Assembly (NCBI GenBank): GCA_023426275.1
Contig: JAFABC010000363.1
Location: forward strand, 1-15,941
DNA length: 15,941 nt
Direction of reading: 5' to 3'
DNA from: Pseudomonadota bacterium
GTDB taxonomy: Bacteria; Desulfobacterota; Desulfovibrionia; Desulfovibrionales; Desulfovibrionaceae
Every line of letters starts with the position of its first letter. Position 1 is the stretch's first letter. The translations under genes were made by a program, and so were the position numbers. Shown here piece by piece: positions 6,296 through 13,589 of the stretch. Below the pieces are notes generated by a model. The model did no database searches, had not been told where the DNA came from, and was given only the letters and a program-made list of their open reading frames with translations.

Positions 6296-8242
6296 ATGCG
6301 AGGTCGCGACATGCACGGGAATCGATTGGGCCGGATGGTTGTGGCCGCGTTGGTGACGGCGTCGCTTGTCGCGCCCGGGTGCGCGCGCAAGCCGGAAAAA
6401 GACGCCTTCATGGAGCATTGGGACGCGCGCGCCAACCGTTCCGAAGGCTATTCGCCGACGGTCCGGCCGCGCCGGATCACCAAGGAAAGCTCCGTGATCC
6501 TGCCCAAGAAGCAGGACAAGGAAAAAGCCAAGCCCCCCATGGAGCTGCCCAAGACCCCGATAACGCTGCGGATGTACGACACCGATCTGGTGTCCGTCGT
6601 GCGGGCCATGGCCCGGGCGGCCCATCAGAACGTGGTGCTTTCCTCCTCGATTCCCGGTTCCGCCGGCAACGGCCAGGGGAAGGACAAGGACGCGCTGCGC
6701 ATCAACGTCAACGTGGACAACGCCCCCTGGGACGAGACCTTCAAAAGCATTCTTGTCTCCAACCGCCTGGATTACACCATCGACGGTGAGATCATCCGGG
6801 TGATGACGCTTAAGGATGTGGAGGAACAGAACAAGCTCAAGGAAGCCCGCAACAAGTTGAAGGTCGAGTCGGCCAAGGCCAGGGAGCTCGAACCCTACGA
6901 GACCTGGAAGGTCGAGGTGAATTTCGCCGATCTCAATGAACTGGCCAATACCCTCAACGCGTTGTGCGGGAAGACGGACGTGGGGAATGGCGGGAAAAAG
7001 AAAGTCAACGCCGCGAAAAACACGCTCAATGGTTTCGACGCGAACCAGGCTGGGGGCGCGGGCTCGAATATTTCGGTTTCGGACCCGGCCAAGGCTCCGG
7101 TTGCGGCCATGCCCGATTTTAGCGGCAACGCGGCCGGCAAGCTCCGGGGGTTCGTCATTCCAGATCAATACAGCAATTCGCTGATCGTCCAGGCTTCGGG
7201 CGCCGATGCCGAAAAGATCATCCAGCTGATCGAAAAGCTCGACCAGCCCAGGCCGCAGATCAAGCTCAAGGCCTTCATCGTGCAGACCGACCGGACCACG
7301 GCCCAGCAGCTGGGCGTGCAGTGGGGCGGCCTGCTCAAGGGTTCCAACTTCCAGCTGGCGCCGGGGCAGGCGGGCACGATCACCTCCACCAGCACCACCG
7401 GCAACGCGGGGTCGACCAACGCCACCGTGGGCACCCTCAACAACTCGGGCGACTCCGGCGGGCTGGCTTCCAACACCGTCACCAACTCCACGAGCTCGAT
7501 CAACGCCATGACGCCCATTTTCGGCGGCGGCACCTCGGGCCAGGGCTTCGCCATCAACAACCCGGCCGATCTGACCTCCGCGGCCACCGGGCTTGGCGCG
7601 TCCGGCACGAGCCTGAGCTTCCTGTTCGGCAAGATCGGCGAAAACGTGCTTGAGGCGCAGCTGACCGCCCTGGCCGAGGCGGGCAAGGTCAAGATCCTGT
7701 CCAGCCCGACCATCACGACCATGGAGAACAAGGAAGCCTATACGGAAAACGGCAAGAAGATCCCCTACGTCTCCACCTCGCAAAACGGCACCAACGTCCA
7801 GTTCGCCGACGCGCTGCTGCGCCTGCAGATGCTGCCCCACGTCGTGGACGGCACCAACCTACGCATGAACATCGTGGTCAAGGACGACCAGGTCGACGAG
7901 AACCAGAACAACTGGGTCCAGGGCAACCCGCCCATCTACAAGCGGGAGACCCGTTCGACCCTGGTCGTGGAGGACGGCGACACCATCGTCATCTCGGGAC
8001 TGACCCGCGACACCGTGGTGGACAGCTCCTCGGGCGTGCCGTTTCTGCGCGACATCCCCGGGCTCGGCTGGGCGTTCAAATCGAAGGGCTCCTCCATCGA
8101 ACGCGAGCAGATCCTGATCTTTGTCACCCCGAAGATTCTCAAGGAAAAACCCATCGAGCCCGTGCCGCCCGTGGCGGACCGCATGGACGCCGACGCCTCC
8201 GGCCACGGCCCCATGGCCGTAAGCGAAGGCGTCAAGCCCTGA
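6296..8242 (+). CDS. mshL: MshL, type IV pilus secretin (outer-membrane lipoprotein)
   Basis: A 648-residue secretin subunit, forming the outer-membrane gate for the pilus. Residues 1-29 are a signal peptide with a plausible lipobox APGC (Cys29). TPITLRMYDTDLVSVVRAMA (87-106) starts the N0-type domain, with a second N-domain at about 285-317 (VIPDQYSNSLIVQA). The secretin core (about 320-615) contains QLGVQWGG, ILSSPTITTMENKEA, VEDGDTIVISGL and the C-terminal signature VPFLRDIPGLGWAFKSK (581-597). A Ser/Thr/Asn/Gly-rich, low-complexity stretch (358-440) interrupts the core. The ATG at 6296 follows a GGGGGAGAG; a second in-frame ATG at 6311 would give 643 residues. The next gene starts 14 nt after the stop, consistent with one operon. 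Confidence 0.93.
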   Translation: MRGRDMHGNRLGRMVVAALVTASLVAPGCARKPEKDAFMEHWDARANRSEGYSPTVRPRRITKESSVILPKKQDKEKAKPPMELPKTPITLRMYDTDLVSVVRAMARAAHQNVVLSSSIPGSAGNGQGKDKDALRINVNVDNAPWDETFKSILVSNRLDYTIDGEIIRVMTLKDVEEQNKLKEARNKLKVESAKARELEPYETWKVEVNFADLNELANTLNALCGKTDVGNGGKKKVNAAKNTLNGFDANQAGGAGSNISVSDPAKAPVAAMPDFSGNAAGKLRGFVIPDQYSNSLIVQASGADAEKIIQLIEKLDQPRPQIKLKAFIVQTDRTTAQQLGVQWGGLLKGSNFQLAPGQAGTITSTSTTGNAGSTNATVGTLNNSGDSGGLASNTVTNSTSSINAMTPIFGGGTSGQGFAINNPADLTSAATGLGASGTSLSFLFGKIGENVLEAQLTALAEAGKVKILSSPTITTMENKEAYTENGKKIPYVSTSQNGTNVQFADALLRLQMLPHVVDGTNLRMNIVVKDDQVDENQNNWVQGNPPIYKRETRSTLVVEDGDTIVISGLTRDTVVDSSSGVPFLRDIPGLGWAFKSKGSSIEREQILIFVTPKILKEKPIEPVPPVADRMDADASGHGPMAVSEGVKP

Positions 8243-8256
8243 AAAGGAGACCGGCA

Positions 8257-10218
8257 ATGAGCTATTACCAGGCATTGGGCCTTGTTCGGGAGCCGTTTTC
8301 CAACTCGCCCGACCCGGATATGCTGTACCGGGCCAAGTGCCACCTGGACTGCCTGGAACAAATGGAAATCGCGGTGCGGCTGCGCCGGGGCCTCAACGTC
8401 GTGCTCGGCGAGGTCGGCACGGGCAAAAGCACCGTTGCCCGGCAGCTGGCCCGCATCCTGGCCGGGGACCCCGATATCGAGGTCTCGTTCCTGGACGATC
8501 CCGCCGCGTCCACGCCGGCCGAATTCCTGTTGACGCTCACGCGCCTGTTCGGCCTGGACACGACCGGCCTCGAACGCGAGGTCGGTCCGCTCAAGGACGC
8601 GCTCAAGGCCGAACTGCTCGCGCGCGGTCACGACGAGCGCCACATCGTGGCGCTGATCGTGGACGAGGGGCAGAAAATCGCCCCGGATTGCCTGGAGCTG
8701 CTGCGCGAACTGCTCAACTTCGAGACCAACACCAGAAAATTGTTGCAGATCGTCATGTTCGCCCAGACCGAGTTCCAGGCCGTGCTGGCCGCGCGTCCCA
8801 ACCTCGACGACCGGGTGAACGTGCGCTACCGCCTGCGTCCCCTGGACCGTGGACAGACCCGGCGTATGATCGAGGCGCGGCTGGTCCTGTGCGCGCCGGA
8901 CGGCCAATCCCCCGTCGTTTTCACCCGGCTGGCCATGCGCCGCATCTTCCGCCTGACCGGCGGCTACCCCCGCAAGATCATGCGGCTGTGCCATTTGTCC
9001 CTGCTCCGGGCCGTGGGGGCCGGTCGCAACCGTATCGGCTGGGGACTCGTGGGCCGGGCCGCCCGGGAGTCCGCGCGTCCCGCCAGCCCCTGGTTGCGCC
9101 GGTCGGCCCTGGCCGGAGCCTGCGTCGCGGCCGGACTGTGCCTGTTTCTGGCTCCGTGGCAGGGCGTTTCCGGCCTGCAACGCGATGCCGTGAGCCTGCT
9201 CGACCAGGGCCGCAGCCGACTGGCCGCCGCCCTGGACCCGGACGCCGTGGAACCGGCGGCCGTCGGTGTGCCGCTTCCCGAAACATTCGTCGCGCCGGCC
9301 TCGAAAATCGCCTCGGGTCAGGCGGGTCCCACGCGACAGGCCGCCCGGGACGACGCCTCGGCCGCCGCCCCGATCACCACCGGCGAGCTGGCTTCCGCCG
9401 CCCCGGACCGGGAGCCGGCCGCTTCCGTCCATCAGGCCGCCGCCCTGACGCCCGCTCCCAGGGAACCGGCCGCCCGGCCGCCGGTCGGCCAGGAGCCGGT
9501 CATCGTTGTCACCACGGCCGATGGTCCGCCCGACCTGCCGCCGGCGACGGACCGGTCGGCGGCGCAACCGGCCTTGTCGGCCGCGGCCGGGCAGCCCCGG
9601 GAGCCTGGCGACGTGCAACACGCGGCCGCCGAGGCCCGCCTGGGCGCTTCGGTGGTGACGTCGGGCTGGTCGGCCAGCCGTCTGGCCGCCCGGGTCTACG
9701 GCAATGGCGGCCGGTTGGTGCTTTCCATGCTGGCCAAGGCCAACCCGGACGTGGACATCAGCCGGCTGCGGGCGGGCGAGGAACTCTTTTTCCCCGCCAT
9801 AGAGGCCAAGGCCCCGCCGGCAGGCGTCTGCCTGATCAAGCTGGCCTCGGTCGATTCGCTTAAGCAGGGGTTTGCCCTGCTGGCCCGGGCCAAGGACAGC
9901 CACAACCTGAGCCTGTCGCTTTTTTGCACGCGCTCGGACCCGGACGGGCTGCGCCTGGACGTGGTGTTGCCGCGCCTGTTCCCGGACGCGGCGCACGCCC
10001 GCACGGCCCTGGCCGCCCTGCCGACCGCCTGGGCGCAGCAGGCCGAGGTGGTTGACGGCTTTCCCGCGGGAACGGTCTACTACACCGACCTTGGCCAGCC
10101 GCAGCACGTGGCCCACCGGAAAACCGCGCCCAGCCTCGGCCGGCAGGTGGCGGACAGCCGCGCCGGTTCCGGCTGGACCGGCGAACCCGCGCCGGAAGAA
10201 AACGCCGCCGGCCGTTAG
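8257..10218 (+). CDS. mshM: MshM, ExeA-like AAA ATPase with periplasmic LysM-like and SPOR-like regions
   Basis: A 653-residue inner-membrane protein. The start YYQALGLVREPFSNSPDPDM is typical of the ExeA/MshM family. The cytoplasmic AAA domain has Walker A GEVGTGKST (51-59), Walker B ALIVDEGQ (132-139) and a GGYPRKI motif (235-241). A TM helix (about 284-300) leads to a long Ala/Pro-rich, probably disordered linker (about 310-460). Residues 466-515 resemble a LysM fold (WSASRLAARVYGN, NPDVDISRLRAGEELFFP). Residues 522-602 resemble a SPOR domain (ICLIKLASVDS-like entry; ARTALAALP near the end). ExeA helps the secretin pass or assemble in peptidoglycan in type II secretion, so a similar role for MshL is likely. 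AAGGAGA precedes the ATG. The LysM and SPOR calls are by pattern only. Confidence 0.85.
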   Translation: MSYYQALGLVREPFSNSPDPDMLYRAKCHLDCLEQMEIAVRLRRGLNVVLGEVGTGKSTVARQLARILAGDPDIEVSFLDDPAASTPAEFLLTLTRLFGLDTTGLEREVGPLKDALKAELLARGHDERHIVALIVDEGQKIAPDCLELLRELLNFETNTRKLLQIVMFAQTEFQAVLAARPNLDDRVNVRYRLRPLDRGQTRRMIEARLVLCAPDGQSPVVFTRLAMRRIFRLTGGYPRKIMRLCHLSLLRAVGAGRNRIGWGLVGRAARESARPASPWLRRSALAGACVAAGLCLFLAPWQGVSGLQRDAVSLLDQGRSRLAAALDPDAVEPAAVGVPLPETFVAPASKIASGQAGPTRQAARDDASAAAPITTGELASAAPDREPAASVHQAAALTPAPREPAARPPVGQEPVIVVTTADGPPDLPPATDRSAAQPALSAAAGQPREPGDVQHAAAEARLGASVVTSGWSASRLAARVYGNGGRLVLSMLAKANPDVDISRLRAGEELFFPAIEAKAPPAGVCLIKLASVDSLKQGFALLARAKDSHNLSLSLFCTRSDPDGLRLDVVLPRLFPDAAHARTALAALPTAWAQQAEVVDGFPAGTVYYTDLGQPQHVAHRKTAPSLGRQVADSRAGSGWTGEPAPEENAAGR

Positions 10219-10243
10219 GCCGGGCGGGAAGGCCTCCGGCGGC

Positions 10244-10277
10244 CGGGAGGGGCGGCGGCCCCGCCCGGCCCCTCCCG
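10244..10277 (+). other. GC-rich hairpin downstream of mshM
   Basis: CGGGAGGGG (10244-10252) pairs with CCCCTCCCG (10269-10277) around a 16-nt GC-rich loop, 25 bp after the mshM stop. No T-run follows directly. It may act with the next hairpin as a composite terminator or mRNA-stability element. Confidence 0.45.
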
Positions 10278-10282
10278 AAAGG

Positions 10283-10327
10283 GGCGTGCGGGAGTCCGGC
10301 CGCAGCCGGCCACGCCGCCGTCTTTTT
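10283..10327 (+). terminator. Candidate rho-independent terminator between mshM and mshE
   Basis: GGCGTG (10283-10288) pairs with CACGCC (10311-10316). Inside, CCGGC (10296-10300) pairs with GCCGG (10305-10309) around a CGCA loop. GCCG and then TCTTTTT (10321-10327) follow. The stem has an uneven internal loop, so termination may be partial, splitting the mshI-M part from mshE-G. Confidence 0.45.
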
Positions 10328-10371
10328 GAATGAACCTCTAGGCCGGGTCCGCGCCGCCCGAGGATGTGCCC

Positions 10372-12078
10372 ATGGAGCCCAGAAAACGTTTGCGCCTCGG
10401 CGAGATGCTTGTCGCCGCCGGCCTGCTTACCGAAGACGCCCTGCGCCAGGCCCTGGCCGCCGGCAAACGCCGGGGGCTCAAGCTCGGCCAGCAGCTGGTG
10501 CGCGACGGCACGGTCAAGGAGACGGACATCGTCGACCTGATCAGCCGGCAGATGGGCTTTCCCAAGTACACGCCGGACCGCTATCCCGTGGACCCCCATC
10601 TGGCCCAGCTCATCCCGGCGGAAATGGCCCTGCGCTCCAAGCTCGTGCCCCTGTCCAAGACCGGCAATCTCATCCGCGTGGCCATGCCCGACCCCCTGGA
10701 CATCAACGCCATCGAGGACATCGAGATCTACAAGAACTGCGAGGTGGAGCCGGTCATCTGCACCGAGCGCGAGCTGGGCTATCTGACCAGCGCCATCTAC
10801 GGCATGGGCCTTGGCATCGAGGGGGTGCTCGACAGCATTGAAAGCATGCGCGACGAGGAAGTCGCGCCCGTGGAGCGTCCGGGCGAGTTGCAGGTCAGCT
10901 CCCTGGAGGACATGGCCGGCGAGGCCCCGGTGGTGCGCTTCGTCAACTCCCTGCTGTCCCAGGCCGTGCGCGAAGGCGCAAGCGACGTGCACATCAGCCC
11001 CGAGCGCGATCAGGTGCAGATCCGCATGCGCGTGGACGGCAGGCTCAAGGCCGTGCCCTCGCCGCCCAAGCCCATGATCCTGCCCATCGTCTCCCGCATC
11101 AAGATTCTCGGCAATCTCGACATCGCCGTCAGCCGCGTGCCCCAGGACGGCCGCTTCACCGTGGCCATCGACAAGCGCGAGATCAACATCCGTGTCTCCA
11201 CCATGCCGACCATCTACGGCGAAAACCTGGTGCTGCGTCTGCTCGACATGAGCGCCGGCGGCATGGCCCTGGCCGATCTGGGCCTGTCCGTCGAGGACTT
11301 GGCCAAAATCCGGCTGGTGGTGGACAAGCCCTACGGCATGTTTTTGGCCACGGGTCCCACGGGCTCGGGCAAATCGACCACGCTTTTCGCCCTGCTGCGC
11401 GAGATCAACCGGCCGGACATCAACATCATCACCCTGGAAGACCCGGTCGAGTACCGCATGGAGGGCGTGCGGCAGGTGCAGCTCAACCGGCGCGCCGGCA
11501 TGACCTTCGCCAGCGGCCTGCGCTCCACCCTGCGCCAGGACCCGGACGTGGTGCTCGTGGGCGAAATCCGCGACGCCGAAACCGCGGCCATCGCCACCCA
11601 GGCGGCCCTGACCGGCCACAAGGTGCTCTCCACCGTGCACACCAACGACGCCGCCGGGGCCATCGTGCGCCTCGTGGAAATGGGCATCGAACCGTTTCTC
11701 GTCTCGTCGGTGCTGAGCATCTCCATTGCCCAGCGTCTGGTGCGCCGCATCTGTCCCAACTGCGCCGAGCCCTACACGCCGAAACCCGACGTGCTGCGGT
11801 TCTGGAACCTGGAAGGGGCCGAAGGCGCGACCTTCATGCGGGGCCGGGGCTGCTACATGTGCGGCGACACCGGCTACAAGGGCCGGGTCGGGCTGTATGA
11901 GATCCTGGTCATCGACGAGGACATCCAGGAAATGATCAACCGGCGGGCCACGTCCCGGGAAATCAGCCGGTTCGCGGCCGATTCGGGACGCCTCAAACTG
12001 CTTGAGGACGACGCGCGCCTGAAGATTCTCGAAGGCAAGACGACGTTCGCGGAAGCGTCGTCGGCCGTGCTGCTCTAA
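10372..12078 (+). CDS. mshE: MshE, pilus extension ATPase with N-terminal MshEN (c-di-GMP-type) domain
   Basis: A 568-residue cytoplasmic motor that drives pilin polymerisation. The N-terminus holds the two 24-residue MshEN repeats that bind c-di-GMP in Vibrio MshE: RLGEMLVAAGLLTEDALRQ at 8-26 and KLGQQLVRDGTVKETDIVD at 37-55. The repeat-ending Gln is present in the second (Gln60) but is Gly31 in the first. The ATPase core has Walker A GPTGSGKST (328-336), Asp box LEDPVE (355-360), Walker B VVLVGEIRD (about 393-401), His box TGHKVLSTVH (414-423) and a zinc site CPNC (461-464) plus CYMC (494-497), as in GspE/PilB. The ATG at 10372 is 7 nt after GAGGA; an upstream in-frame GTG at 10366 is less well spaced. 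Confidence 0.94.
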   Translation: MEPRKRLRLGEMLVAAGLLTEDALRQALAAGKRRGLKLGQQLVRDGTVKETDIVDLISRQMGFPKYTPDRYPVDPHLAQLIPAEMALRSKLVPLSKTGNLIRVAMPDPLDINAIEDIEIYKNCEVEPVICTERELGYLTSAIYGMGLGIEGVLDSIESMRDEEVAPVERPGELQVSSLEDMAGEAPVVRFVNSLLSQAVREGASDVHISPERDQVQIRMRVDGRLKAVPSPPKPMILPIVSRIKILGNLDIAVSRVPQDGRFTVAIDKREINIRVSTMPTIYGENLVLRLLDMSAGGMALADLGLSVEDLAKIRLVVDKPYGMFLATGPTGSGKSTTLFALLREINRPDINIITLEDPVEYRMEGVRQVQLNRRAGMTFASGLRSTLRQDPDVVLVGEIRDAETAAIATQAALTGHKVLSTVHTNDAAGAIVRLVEMGIEPFLVSSVLSISIAQRLVRRICPNCAEPYTPKPDVLRFWNLEGAEGATFMRGRGCYMCGDTGYKGRVGLYEILVIDEDIQEMINRRATSREISRFAADSGRLKLLEDDARLKILEGKTTFAEASSAVLL

Positions 12079-12277
12079 GGCCTTGGCGGCGAGAACGAGG
12101 AAAAGATGCTTCCGACGGGCGAAACGACATGCCAGCGACGCTTCGCGCCGCATGAAGCGCCCCGGTTGCGGGGGACCGGTGGGGATGACGCCTCCCGGCG
12201 GAGAGTTCTGGGAGCGGCCGCGCCTTCCCTGGTCGCCGGAGGCATGATGCCTCCCGTGTGGAACAAAAGGATTTCCC
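12079..12277 (+). other. mshE-mshG intercistronic region with hairpins and a possible small ORF
   Basis: A 199-bp gap, long for this operon. It contains the palindrome GGAGGCATGATGCCTCC (12238-12254). A 13-base near-direct repeat is also present: ATGACGCCTCCCG at 12185-12197 and ATGATGCCTCCCG at 12244-12256. An open frame from ATG 12106 to 12297 (63 codons) has GAGG 5 nt upstream (12097-12100) and runs into mshG. Its product is Arg/Pro-rich with no recognised domain, so I do not call it a gene. No T-run terminator or sigma-54 promoter is seen. Confidence 0.45.
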
Positions 12278-13501
12278 GTGGCATTATACAGCTATGAGGC
12301 CATCAACGAGGCCGGCAATACCATCAAGGGCTCGCTTGAGGCGGAAAGCTCCGACTCGGCCAAAACCCGGCTGTTGGCCATGGGCTATATTCCGGTGTCG
12401 GTCCAGCAGGGCGGGCGCACGGACTCCTCGGGCAAAGGCTTCGGGATCGGCTTTTTCAGCCGGGTCAAGGCTCAGGAGCTGATCCTTTTCACCAAGCAGT
12501 TTCGCACCATGCTCGCGGCCGGGCTTTCCATGATGGAAATCCTCAAGGTCCTGGAACAGCAGACTGAAAACGTTCTGCTGCGCTTCGTGTGCGCCAGAAT
12601 GGCCGACGACGTGAAAAAGGGCTCCACTATTTCCGACGCCCTGGCCGTGCACAAACGGGTGTTTTCGGATCTCTACATCAGCATGGTGCGGGCCGGTGAG
12701 GCGGCCGGCGCCCTGCCCGAGGTGCTCGAACGCCTCATCTACATCATCTCACACGAACATCAGGTCCATTCGGACATCAAATCGGCCCTGCAATATCCAT
12801 TGACCGTGGTCGTTGCCCTGGTGGGCGCGTTTTTCTTTTTGCTCACCTTTGTGATTCCGGTTTTTGCCAAGATTTTCGCCCGGGCCAAGGTGGCCCTGCC
12901 CTGGCCGACGCAGGTGGCCATCAATCTCAACATTTTCATCACCCAGTACTGGTATGTGTGTCTGGCCCTGGTCGCGGCCGTGGTGCTCGGGTTGTATTTC
13001 TGGTTCAAGACCGAGGGCGGCCGGGTGACCCGCGACGCCTTTTTCCTGCACATCCCGGTCATCGGCATGTTGTTTCGCAAGGCGGCCATGTCGCGTTTCG
13101 CCTCGATCTTCTCCATTTTGCAGGCCAGTGGCGTGCCCGTGCTGACCACCATCGACATCCTGGTCGGCACCATCGGCAATGCGGCCATCGCCCGGGAATT
13201 CCGGCGCATCCAGGACCTGATCCGCACCGGTCAGGGCCTGGCCGGTCCCCTGGCCCGGGCCAAGTATTTCACCCCCATGGTGGTGACGATGGTGGCCGTG
13301 GGCGAGGAGTCGGGCAATCTTGACGAAATGCTGTCGGCCATAAGCGAGCACTATGACGCGGAAGTGGCCTATGCGGTCAAACGGCTTTCCGACGCCCTCG
13401 GACCGGTGCTTATTGTTGGGTTGGCCGGGGTGGTGGGCTTTTTCGCCCTGGCCATTTTCCTGCCCATGTGGGACATGTCCCAGGTGGCGTTCAGGCACTG
13501 A
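12278..13501 (+). CDS. mshG: MshG, PilC/GspF-like inner-membrane platform protein
   Basis: A 407-residue polytopic protein that forms the inner-membrane platform on which the extension and retraction ATPases act. It starts YSYEAINEAGNTIKGSLEAES, the usual GspF/PilC opening. Two repeated GspF domains follow (about 67-190 and 268-395), each with the FTKQF or SRFASIFSIL entry and the conserved gly-containing LxxGxP/S turn (AAGLSMMEIL, ASGVPVLTTID). TM helices are at about 174-194, 224-242 and 374-397. VAVGEESGNLDEML (340-352) is a family signature. The start is GTG 12278 with AAAAGG (12265-12270) 7 nt upstream. Length is normal. Confidence 0.93.
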   Translation: MALYSYEAINEAGNTIKGSLEAESSDSAKTRLLAMGYIPVSVQQGGRTDSSGKGFGIGFFSRVKAQELILFTKQFRTMLAAGLSMMEILKVLEQQTENVLLRFVCARMADDVKKGSTISDALAVHKRVFSDLYISMVRAGEAAGALPEVLERLIYIISHEHQVHSDIKSALQYPLTVVVALVGAFFFLLTFVIPVFAKIFARAKVALPWPTQVAINLNIFITQYWYVCLALVAAVVLGLYFWFKTEGGRVTRDAFFLHIPVIGMLFRKAAMSRFASIFSILQASGVPVLTTIDILVGTIGNAAIAREFRRIQDLIRTGQGLAGPLARAKYFTPMVVTMVAVGEESGNLDEMLSAISEHYDAEVAYAVKRLSDALGPVLIVGLAGVVGFFALAIFLPMWDMSQVAFRH

Positions 13502-13589
13502 TACGCATCACGAAGCCGCGGTATATTTCCTCTTGGGAAAGATGCGGTGTTTGTTTTCGAAACGTGGAAGACGAGGCAAGGAGGCGCTT

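Noticed and set aside
7936..12153. A 1405-codon open frame on the minus strand opposite mshL, mshM and mshE
   Set aside because: It is antisense to three genes with clear family motifs. Its product is His/Gln/Gly/Arg-rich without domains, as expected from the shadow of GC-biased third codon positions.
12079..12277. A c-di-GMP (GEMM-type) riboswitch before mshG
   Set aside because: Looked for because of the c-di-GMP link of MshE, but the conserved GEMM core bases are not recognisable; the same holds for 15000-15178.
13353..13589. An N-terminal extension of the sigma-54 activator overlapping mshG
   Set aside because: The extension translates the end of mshG in another frame, gives Trp/Pro/Cys-rich sequence, and a perfect AAGGAGG sits 5 nt before the TTG at 13590.
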